Positions 5,083 to 11,830 of a stretch of DNA of 15,296 nt are shown here, one piece after another. The stretch covers positions 1 through 15,296 of the forward strand of contig JBDGZZ010000091.1 of assembly GCA_039588335.1 (NCBI GenBank), in the 5' to 3' direction. The notes under the pieces are model-generated. The model saw only the letters and a program-made list of their open reading frames with translations, was not told the origin of the DNA and did no database searches. This DNA comes from G020351775 sp039588335 (GTDB taxonomy: Bacteria; Gemmatimonadota; Gemmatimonadetes; Gemmatimonadales; GWC2-71-9). Numbering within the stretch: position 1 is the stretch's first letter; each line of letters begins with the position of its first letter. The position numbers and the translations under genes are program-made.

Positions 5083-7677
5083 GTGGTGCCGCGGACCGTT
5101 CGGAACGAATGGGCCGAAGAGTGGCACGCCGAGGTGTGGCACCGCTGGAACCACCTGCAGTCGGCCGAGCGGATAAGGCTTGGAGCACGGCTGGACCTCG
5201 TCTGGAAGAGCTTCGGCGCGGTCACCCACGCAATGTGGCTGGCCGGCCGGGAATGGAGACCTCACATCGTGTGGTATGACCTGCGTTTCACAATCCGTAG
5301 TCTGCTCAGGAAACCCGGGTTCACGCTCATTGCCCTGGGCTCGCTCACGCTCGGTATCGGCGCCAACACCCTGGTGTACAGCGTCGTCGACGGCCTGATC
5401 CTCAATCCGTTTCCCTACCCCGAACAAGACCGCCTCGTCGTGTTGGGAGTGACGTTCCCCCGGCTCGGACGCGAGCAACAGTTCGTCGAGTCCATCTCGG
5501 CGCCCGAATACGGCGACGTTCACGAGCAAAGCGCCACGCTGGATCGATTCGTCGCGTTCGACCTGGGAAACAGAGACCTCGGCGGTGTGGACGAGCCGCA
5601 GCGTTTGTTCACCGGGTTCTTCTGGGGCGACGCGTTCCAGACGCTGGGAATGCGGCCCGCTCTGGGACGCGGCTTCCTGGCCGAAGAGATCGAGCAGGGT
5701 CAACCCGTGGCAGTGATCAGCCACCGAGTATGGCGATCGCGGTTCGGTGGCGATTCCAGTGTCGTTGGCCGCAACATCACCGTGAACGGACAGCCCACGA
5801 CCCTGGTCGGTGTCATGCCGCCGCGACTGCTGCTGCTGGACGCCGACCTGTGGCTCCCAATGTGGGCCTCGACCGATGTGCTGCCCCGCAACCAGCGACA
5901 GTTCAACGTGCTCGCACGCGTCAAGCCGGGCTACTCGCTCGAGCAGGTCAACTCCGAACTTGCGGCGATATCCGGACGCGTGGAGCAGGCTTTCCTGGGC
6001 GAGTACCCAGAGTACGAAGGCTGGCACATGTCGGCGGAGAAGTTCACCGCTGTCTTCTCACGCTTCGTCGGGCCAGCGGGGTTCATAGTGCTGGGCGCCG
6101 TAGGGTTCGTGCTGCTACTGGCTTGCGCCAACATCGCAAATCTCCTTCTGGCACGCTGGGCCATCCGGCAACAGGAGATGGCGGTACGCGCGGCGCTGGG
6201 AGCCGCGCGCGGTCGACTGGTGCAACAGCTATTCACGGAGAGCATGGTGCTGGCGCTGACCGGTGGTGCTTTGGGATTCGTTCTCGCTGTCGTGGGTACC
6301 GATGCCATGGTTGCACTCATTCCGCCACGTCTCATTCCGGGCAGCGCCGAGTTCGGAATGAACCCTCGGGTGTTCGCCTTCACCGCCATCCTGGCACTCG
6401 GTAGCGGCCTCGTGTTTGGCCTGGTACCCGCGCTGCAGGGCTCCAAGACACAGATGCAGGAGACGCTCAACGCGGAAGGCGGTCGCACCACTACCGGGGG
6501 CGCGGCGCTCAGGCTGCGTCAGGCGTTCATCGTGGCACAGACCGCGATTGCCGTCGTACTGCTTACAGGCTCGGGTCTGCTAGTGCGGAGTTTTGGCAAT
6601 TTGAAGAACATCGATCCCGGCTTCAATTCCGAGAACGTGCTCACACTGCGGATCACGCTGCCACGCGAGCGTTACCAAGGGGACGATGTTGCTCCGTTCT
6701 TCAACCGACTGGTCGAGGATGTGGCGCGCAGTCCGGGAGTCATCGGTGCCGCGGTCACCTCGCAGTTTCCCCCGCGTGAGCCGTTCGACGGCCAGTTCCG
6801 CATCGAGGGTCGGGACCACTCTGATGAGGCCGACCTCCCCGTTGCGCTCGCCACGATCGCAAGTCCCAACTACGCGAACGTGTTGGGAGTGAGGCTGATC
6901 CGCGGCCGTGCACTCAGCGACACCGACGACCTGCGAGCACCACTGGTGGTGCTGGTCAATCAGGCGTTTGCCCGGCGCTACTTGCCCAACGAGGATCCGG
7001 TCGGCCAGCGAGTGGCAAGTGCCTCGGGCAGCTGGCGCACAATCGTTGGAGTGGTGTCCGACGCACGCAACCGCGGTATCGATACCGAGGTGATGCCGGA
7101 GCTGTTCCTGCCACTGGAACAGACTAGTGGTGTAATGAACCAACTCTTCCTGCTCACGCGCACCCAAGGCGACCCTCTTGCCAGCCTGTCCACCGTTCGT
7201 GCGGTGGTCAAGGACCTGGACCCCGATCTCCCGGTGTACGCAGTGCAGACCATGTCAGACCGACTGGCGACAGCCGTCGCTCCCCAGCGCATCGCCACGT
7301 GGGTGCTGACGGTGCTCGGAGTCGTCGCTCTCGGCTTGGCGTCCATGGGGATCTATGGCGTCATCTCTTACTGGGTGGCGGACCGTACCAGAGAGTTGGG
7401 TGTTCGAATCGCGCTGGGCGCGGCCGGTGGATCGATCTTGGCCATGGTGATGTGGCAAGTCACCAAACTGGTTGCAGCCGGCATCGTCTTCGGACTCGCG
7501 ATCGCAGTAACGCTATCGCGAACCCTCCGCAGTCTGCTCTTCAACGTGAGCAACACCGACTTTGCGACACTCTGTGTGGCAGCAGGCGTGCTCATCGTGG
7601 TGGCCCTCGTCGCGGGATACATCCCGGCTCACAGGGCGGCACGACTCGACCCGGTGTCAGCGTTGCGTTGCGAGTAG
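5083..7677 (+). CDS. ADOP-type orphan permease (FtsX/MacB_PCD duplicated), first copy
   Basis: The protein has 864 residues from GTG 5083. It lacks the ATPase of true MacB-type ABC systems and matches 'acidobacterial duplicated orphan permeases': two MacB periplasmic-core plus FtsX units. The first TM is about 80-107 (FTLIALGSLTLGIGANT), and the first periplasmic core about 110-325 includes ISHRVWRSRFGGDSSVVGR and VNGQPTTLVGVMP. Four TMs follow (about 333-357, 388-413, 430-451, 481-503), with a second core to about 735 and three C-terminal TMs ending PAHRAARLDPVSALR. The start is uncertain: the frame is open back to the padR stop and reads TLQLCHTLLKLAAA upstream of GTG, which looks like real N-terminal sequence, yet no ATG or Shine-Dalgarno is present. 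Its true start may be CTG 5020 or 5044. Substrate unknown; roles in peptide or lipid extrusion are only suggested for the family. Confidence 0.88.
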   Translation: MVPRTVRNEWAEEWHAEVWHRWNHLQSAERIRLGARLDLVWKSFGAVTHAMWLAGREWRPHIVWYDLRFTIRSLLRKPGFTLIALGSLTLGIGANTLVYSVVDGLILNPFPYPEQDRLVVLGVTFPRLGREQQFVESISAPEYGDVHEQSATLDRFVAFDLGNRDLGGVDEPQRLFTGFFWGDAFQTLGMRPALGRGFLAEEIEQGQPVAVISHRVWRSRFGGDSSVVGRNITVNGQPTTLVGVMPPRLLLLDADLWLPMWASTDVLPRNQRQFNVLARVKPGYSLEQVNSELAAISGRVEQAFLGEYPEYEGWHMSAEKFTAVFSRFVGPAGFIVLGAVGFVLLLACANIANLLLARWAIRQQEMAVRAALGAARGRLVQQLFTESMVLALTGGALGFVLAVVGTDAMVALIPPRLIPGSAEFGMNPRVFAFTAILALGSGLVFGLVPALQGSKTQMQETLNAEGGRTTTGGAALRLRQAFIVAQTAIAVVLLTGSGLLVRSFGNLKNIDPGFNSENVLTLRITLPRERYQGDDVAPFFNRLVEDVARSPGVIGAAVTSQFPPREPFDGQFRIEGRDHSDEADLPVALATIASPNYANVLGVRLIRGRALSDTDDLRAPLVVLVNQAFARRYLPNEDPVGQRVASASGSWRTIVGVVSDARNRGIDTEVMPELFLPLEQTSGVMNQLFLLTRTQGDPLASLSTVRAVVKDLDPDLPVYAVQTMSDRLATAVAPQRIATWVLTVLGVVALGLASMGIYGVISYWVADRTRELGVRIALGAAGGSILAMVMWQVTKLVAAGIVFGLAIAVTLSRTLRSLLFNVSNTDFATLCVAAGVLIVVALVAGYIPAHRAARLDPVSALRCE

Positions 7678-7997
7678 AAGGGTACGTCGAGGGCCCTTGT
7701 GGTGGAATTGGCAGAAGCGTTTTCTTGACGGACAGTCGCACTGTCGGCCACTGCATTTCAGAGCGGATACCAACACACGCCTGCGAAGAGCACCCTTTAG
7801 GGTTAGAGACTTTCAGTGTGCGTGTTGGGACAGCGAGCGCCTTCATTAGATACACGCCCAGCCGGCGTGTGCCTAGGCAATCGTGTTCATCAGTTTGGAA
7901 GAGGGATGACACACCCAGTATGAAGGATCAGATCACATGTGTTCGAAGGAGGAAGGATTCAGTCTCCTAACATACTGATTAAGAGGCCGGCCAAGTC
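7678..7997. other. Non-coding gap after the first permease
   Basis: I see no gene in these 320 bases, which lie after the convergent permease gene. Small hairpins are present: AAGGG/CCCTT just after the stop, GACAGT (7731-7736) / ACTGTC (7740-7745) with a 3-nt loop, and ACCCTTTAGGGT near 7793-7804. None is followed by a T-run, so no intrinsic terminator is called. Confidence 0.4.
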
Positions 7998-8113
7998 TTA
8001 CATCATTTCGTTACATCTTGTTGTCAAACCGCGTGTTCGTGTGGTCCGTTGCTGTACTTCACACCCGTCGATGTAAGACTTTGTAGGACCTAACTGACAC
8101 AGATACCGACCCA
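7993..8113. repeat. Dispersed element copy B with a 12-bp inverted repeat
   Basis: 8021-8113 aligns with copy A (3105-3199). A perfect 12-bp inverted repeat, AAGTCTTACATC (7993-8004) and GATGTAAGACTT (8070-8081), encloses 65 bp. The right arm lies in the block shared with copy A, while the left arm is unique to this copy. It sits downstream of the minus-strand permease and inside the vestigial third permease frame. It could be an element terminus or an operator pair. Confidence 0.5.
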
Positions 8114-8168
8114 ATCGAGCGCGGTCACCGTGATTGGATCGAAAGAATCCACGGAACCAGCGTTTCAT
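7998..8168 (-). pseudogene. Vestigial third permease gene start, interrupted
   Basis: The frame starts at ATG 8168, 11 nt after the stop of the second permease, and reads MKRWFRGFFRSNHGDRARL before entering dispersed element B and stopping after 56 codons. The DNA around the start (8149-8174) matches the start region of the second permease (10884-10909) at 24 of 26 positions, and that protein begins MKRWLRGQLERV. This looks like a second tandem permease gene that kept only its 5' end. It could instead be a short real peptide, but the permease-like start argues against that. Confidence 0.5.
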
Positions 8169-8179
8169 CGGCCCGTCCA

Positions 8180-10903
8180 TCACTCTTCCTTGAGCACGTC
8201 CGCCGCCTGGATGCTGAGCCCCCGCCTTGCAGGACCAACCGACCCGGCGAGCCCCACTGCCATCACGAGAGCCGCCACCGCAAGAAGGACCCACGGGACG
8301 TTCGGCGCGTCCAAGACCAGCAGGTCAAGATCGATCTGCCTTAGGTAGATGGCGATGGGGATTGCCATCGCGGAGCCAAGTATAATGCCAAGTCCAAGCT
8401 GCATTGCTGCCCGGGAGAAGATGCTGCCCAGGATGCGTCGCGGAAAAGCGCCCAGGGCAACGCGGATCCCGATCTCCCGGCGGCGTTGCGTCACCGCGAA
8501 CGATGTCAGCGCGTAGATCCCGGCGGTCGAGAGGAAAACGAGACTCAAGATCGCAAGCGAGAGCACCCATGCCATGAGACGTGCGACCGTCGTGTCCGGC
8601 CTTGACCGGTATACTACGTCCAGGGGCAGAGGGGTGGCGATTCCAACGGTGGGATCTAGTTCGGCGACCACTTCTCGCAATCGTCTTGACAAGTCCCGCG
8701 TCGATCCGACCCGCAACGCCAGAGCTGGAGAGACGGGTGGGACAGCGCTATACACCTTGCCTTGGACACCCGGCTCGGTGCTCTCATTGAGCGGGAAACT
8801 CTCCACAACTCCGACGATCTGGAGCCACGGCCCCGGCTCCGCGTCGCCCCAAGGGACATGTCGGGCACGGCGGCCAACGGCCGAGGCACCACCCAACACC
8901 TGCTCCACGAAAGCGCGGTCGACAATCACGGTGCCCGACCCTGACTCGCGATCATCGGGCACGAATTGCCGGCCCGCCAAAAGCTGGACCTCGAACAACT
9001 CGAAGAAGTCGACATCCACCTGGTTATGGCGTAGGCGTACGCCGCGCGACCCCGGCCGTGACGACACGCCTTCAACCTCGAAGGCTAGCATTCCCCACTC
9101 GAACGAGCCGGGAATGGTGCGCGCGTATGTGACACCGGAAACGCCAGGTTCGGCCTCGAGGCGACTCTCCAGCAGGTCCCACAGCGCTTCAAAACGCGCA
9201 CGATGCTCCCGCTGTTGTTCTGCTACGTCCACTGCGTGCTCAGGTGAATCGTGACCCATCACGAGTCGGGCCGTCAGGAATTCCTCCGCTGCGAAGCCGG
9301 GCCCGGACATCCCAAGCCTGCTGGCGCTCCACGCGATGCCAGCTGCCAACGGTAAGGCGGCAACAGTGATAGCGACCTGGGCCACGATCAAAACGGTCCA
9401 CGTTCTCCCAAGCTGTATCCCGGTGCCGCCACCCACCTTTCGAAGCCCCGAATACACCCGGCTCCCAGTTGCTTGAAGAGCAGGTATGACGCCTACCACG
9501 GCAGCGGCAAGTACGGTCAATCCAAGAAGATATACGACCGCAGAGGGGGAAACGCTGAATTTGTACCAGATGGGGAATTCCGCGCTTACGCTTCCGATCT
9601 GCGCCATGAGGCTGTTCAATTGCCGGAACGCAAACCCTACGAGCGCTAGTGCAGCGACTGCCGCAACCGCCGCGAGCACGAGAGCCTCAGCAAAGAGCTG
9701 TGTCACAATACGGCGGCGGCTTGCCCCTAGGGCGTTCCGAACCGCGATCTCTCCCTGGCGCCTCGCCGTTCTTGCATAGACCAGGATCGCGACGTTGGCG
9801 CACGGCACGAGGAGGAGTAGGGTGAAAAAGACTTGGACAAGATGGATCGCCCCGGGTGGAACGTCTTCCACATTGACGTGCCGGGCTGAATAGTCCACCA
9901 ATCCAGGCCGAAGGTTCTCGTGCGTGCTCGTTATGGCAGTGGGCTCGAGCAGTCCGAGCCCCCTCAACTCAGCCTGCGCGCCCTCACGCTCAATGCCGGC
10001 ACGTAGACGGCCGAAGATCTCGACCTGTGGCCCGTCTCCCTCATAGCTCAACATATCGGTCCGAAGGGGTGTCCAGAGTCCGTGGTTCACCGGGTAGGCG
10101 AAACCCTCCGGCATCACCCCGACCACCGTGTGCAGGGTGCCCCCGAGGCGGATTTCTCGTCCCACGATGGTCGGATCGGAGCCGAATCGCGTCCGCCAAA
10201 TGTCATGACCCACCACAACGACTGGGGGTGCACCCTCACGCGCGTCCTCCAGGACGAGAGGCCGGCCCATTAGTGGAGGCACCCGAAAGAGCCGGAACGC
10301 CGACGGAGTGATGTCGGCAGAGTTGACGGGATCTCCTCGACCGTCCTCAGTGATCAAGTCACGCTGTTGGAAGTGGCGGAAGGCGCTGAGATCCTCAAGC
10401 GACTGCAGCTCGTCCCGCCACCGCACGAAATCCCGCAACGATGCCCCGTATCCGTGTCGGCGCCCACGCGCAACGTCCCAGGTTAGCACCGTGACGACGT
10501 CTTCAAGCAGCGGTGGGGTACGTAGCATGGAGTGAAACGCACTTGTGCCGCCCAAGCAGATGGCGATCCCCACTGCCATCGCAAGCCCCCCGGCCAGCGT
10601 GAGGCCAGGGTACTTCACCAACATTCGGAAGCCCAACTTGAAGTCCAGCCACCACGCATCCAGCCGATTCAGTACCGGATGAACACCGGTCTCATTCCGA
10701 ACCTGATCCTTCGTCACATCGTCGCGGCCAAGGGAACGGCGCGCTGCGATTCTCGCTTCTCGAGGAGGCATACCCCGCTCAAGGTTGCGTCGCGTCGACT
10801 CCTCGAGGTGAAACCGCAACTCATCATCCAAGTCCGCCTCGAACCGGCCTCGGCGCACGAGTACACGCACCCTTTCGAGCTGCCCACGGAGCCACCGTTT
10901 CAT
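8180..10903 (-). CDS. ADOP-type orphan permease with N-terminal prefix domain, second copy
   Basis: The protein has 907 residues from ATG 10903. The N-terminal cytoplasmic 'permease prefix' region (about 17-60: FEADLDDELRFHLEESTRRN, then PPREARIAARRSLG) is typical of PadR-linked ADOP proteins. The first TM is about 101-122 (LTLAGGLAMAVGIAICLGGT). A MacB-like core follows with VVVGHDIWRTRFGSDPTIVG and LHTVVGVMPEGFAYP. The central TMs include a stretch near LVQVFFTLLLLVPCANVAIL and the repeat motif ARRQGEIAVRNALGASRRRI. A second core and three C-terminal TMs end with SIQAADVLKEE. No nucleotide-binding motif is present. ATG overlaps the padR stop as ATGA, so translation is coupled to the regulator. 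It is clearly divergent from the first permease, which lacks the prefix domain, so the two pairs are separate lineages and not a local duplication. Confidence 0.92.
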   Translation of the reverse strand: MKRWLRGQLERVRVLVRRGRFEADLDDELRFHLEESTRRNLERGMPPREARIAARRSLGRDDVTKDQVRNETGVHPVLNRLDAWWLDFKLGFRMLVKYPGLTLAGGLAMAVGIAICLGGTSAFHSMLRTPPLLEDVVTVLTWDVARGRRHGYGASLRDFVRWRDELQSLEDLSAFRHFQQRDLITEDGRGDPVNSADITPSAFRLFRVPPLMGRPLVLEDAREGAPPVVVVGHDIWRTRFGSDPTIVGREIRLGGTLHTVVGVMPEGFAYPVNHGLWTPLRTDMLSYEGDGPQVEIFGRLRAGIEREGAQAELRGLGLLEPTAITSTHENLRPGLVDYSARHVNVEDVPPGAIHLVQVFFTLLLLVPCANVAILVYARTARRQGEIAVRNALGASRRRIVTQLFAEALVLAAVAAVAALALVGFAFRQLNSLMAQIGSVSAEFPIWYKFSVSPSAVVYLLGLTVLAAAVVGVIPALQATGSRVYSGLRKVGGGTGIQLGRTWTVLIVAQVAITVAALPLAAGIAWSASRLGMSGPGFAAEEFLTARLVMGHDSPEHAVDVAEQQREHRARFEALWDLLESRLEAEPGVSGVTYARTIPGSFEWGMLAFEVEGVSSRPGSRGVRLRHNQVDVDFFELFEVQLLAGRQFVPDDRESGSGTVIVDRAFVEQVLGGASAVGRRARHVPWGDAEPGPWLQIVGVVESFPLNESTEPGVQGKVYSAVPPVSPALALRVGSTRDLSRRLREVVAELDPTVGIATPLPLDVVYRSRPDTTVARLMAWVLSLAILSLVFLSTAGIYALTSFAVTQRRREIGIRVALGAFPRRILGSIFSRAAMQLGLGIILGSAMAIPIAIYLRQIDLDLLVLDAPNVPWVLLAVAALVMAVGLAGSVGPARRGLSIQAADVLKEE

Positions 10904-11253
10904 CGGCCCCCCACACGTGCAGCCTTGAGGCTCAAAACGCGATTAACTGCCCCCGAAGTCGTGGCCCACTTTGCGAGCTGCTCCTGCAGATACCCACCGC
11001 CTCCGCTCGTCAGTTGGTAGTACCGTGCACGACGTCCGTTCTCCGTCACGCCCCATTTGGCGCGAACGAATCCCTTCTGCTTCAGCCGTTGGAGCGCCGG
11101 GTACAGCGATCCCTGGTTTACGGCAAATACGCCGTCGGTTACTTTCTCTAATTGCTCGGCCAAGCCCCACCCGTGATTGGGACCGCATTCAAGTAACTTC
11201 AGGACGAGTAAGTCGAGGGTGCCGAGTAGTACGTCGGACTTTGACGGGGTCAC
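10900..11253 (-). CDS. PadR-family transcriptional regulator
   Basis: The protein has 117 residues from GTG 11253 (MTPSKSDVLLGTLDLLVL). This start is chosen because AAGGAG lies 5 nt upstream; the longer frame to 11310 has no such site and would run through the operator repeats. The winged helix is canonical: LGTLDLLVLKLLECGPNHGWGLAEQLE, NQGSLYPALQRLKQKGFVRAKWG, and the wing ENGRRARYYQLTSGGGGYL. The last 35 residues form the C-terminal dimerisation part. The gene overlaps the permease by 4 bp (ATGA). It presumably represses the pair from the two upstream dyads, one of which covers its Shine-Dalgarno. The ligand is unknown; for this class, membrane or envelope stress or a toxic small molecule is only a guess. 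Confidence 0.93.
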   Translation of the reverse strand: MTPSKSDVLLGTLDLLVLKLLECGPNHGWGLAEQLEKVTDGVFAVNQGSLYPALQRLKQKGFVRAKWGVTENGRRARYYQLTSGGGGYLQEQLAKWATTSGAVNRVLSLKAARVGGR

Positions 11254-11259
11254 GTGCAC

Positions 11260-11318
11260 TCCTTTTGGCCGCCTAAAGGAAAGCATAGCACGTTTCCTTT
11301 TGGCCGTCAATAGGAAAG
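11260..11318 (-). promoter_or_regulatory. Two tandem dyads, likely PadR operator
   Basis: The shared core CCTTTTGGCCG begins at 11261 and again at 11296, 35 bp apart. Each is part of a dyad: TCCTTT (11260-11265) / AAAGGA (11275-11280), and TTTCCT (11293-11298) / AGGAAA (11312-11317). On the minus strand the first dyad includes the AAGGAG Shine-Dalgarno of padR. Binding there would block transcription and ribosome access. The 11319-11490 stretch upstream shows nothing further. Confidence 0.65.
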
Positions 11319-11490
11319 TTTTGGGGGGTGTGGGAACGGTGACGAGGTCCGACCGGAGTGGTCAGCCCGCAGGATCTCTGTCGGCTGGGTCGAGTTGGAA
11401 TCCGAGGGATTGCGCCGCGGATGCTCTATTTGATCGGTTAAGCCACGAGCCACAGGCGAGTGGCGGCGACAAGGCCCCAGCGGCCCAACG

Positions 11491-11519
11491 AAAAACGAGC
11501 GGCAACAAGCCGCTCGTTT
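11491..11519 (-). terminator. Rho-independent terminator of the partial tRNA-Pro
   Basis: AAACGAGCGGC (11493-11503) pairs perfectly with GCCGCTCGTTT (11509-11519) around a 5-nt loop. On the minus strand the stem runs into a T-stretch (complement of AAAAA at 11491-11495). It lies immediately 3' of the tRNA-Pro half at 11523-11557 and is the normal end of a tRNA transcript. Confidence 0.75.
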
Positions 11520-11522
11520 GAG

Positions 11523-11557
11523 TCGGGACGGTGGGATTTGAACCCACGACCCCCTGA
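11523..11557 (-). pseudogene. 3' half of tRNA-Pro
   Basis: These 35 bases match the 3' half of the intact tRNA-Pro (14929-14963) exactly: discriminator, acceptor 3' strand, T-arm with GGTTCAAATCC on the minus strand, and the 3' side of the anticodon stem. The 5' half is missing; the structured insert of R2 follows instead. It is a tRNA remnant at an integration junction. Confidence 0.8.
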
Positions 11558-11780
11558 TGCGACGCCGGAGTGCTAGCGACGGCGAGCAAGAGCGACAGCG
11601 CGCGAGTGAAGCTCGGGCGATGATCGCTCAACCCCATTCAGGCCAGGGGACATAGCAATTACGACATTATGCCGGTTTTTCTGGGCTTTCGAGCGTTGGC
11701 AACGACATTTTGCCGTACTCTATGCTGTACTTGGCCGGGATAAACGGGAACTCTAACGGGAACGCGTTGCCCTACCCCTT
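11546..11780. repeat. Direct repeat R2, att-like
   Basis: R2 is colinear with R1 (4376-4610) at offset 7170, with scattered substitutions and no indels. It contains the 3' anticodon-arm half, a 73-bp insert with hairpin CGCCG (11563-11567) / CGGCG (11580-11584), ACCCCATTCAGG (11631-11642), and the downstream tail with the AACGGGAAC pair. R1 and R2 in direct orientation flank the permease block, as attL and attR would. Confidence 0.8.
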
Positions 11781-11830
11781 TGGCCTCATCAACTCTTGGA
11801 ACGGCGGGTAGTCGCGAGTGCGCTTGTTCC

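Noticed and set aside
4870..6027. Long minus-strand open frame of 385 codons opposite the first permease
   Set aside because: It is the antisense shadow of the permease gene; the composition is typical of reverse-strand translation and the permease frame has clear domain matches.
8071..8100. ACCTAAC near 8086, considered as an integron attC core (RYYYAAC)
   Set aside because: No matching GTTRRRY partner at attC distance, no integrase, and genes are not arranged as cassettes.
8021..8113. Dispersed element read as an integrase C-terminus (TRTRGL resembling RTHxGL)
   Set aside because: The resemblance is a few residues and requires accepting changes at key positions. There is no support beyond that in either copy.
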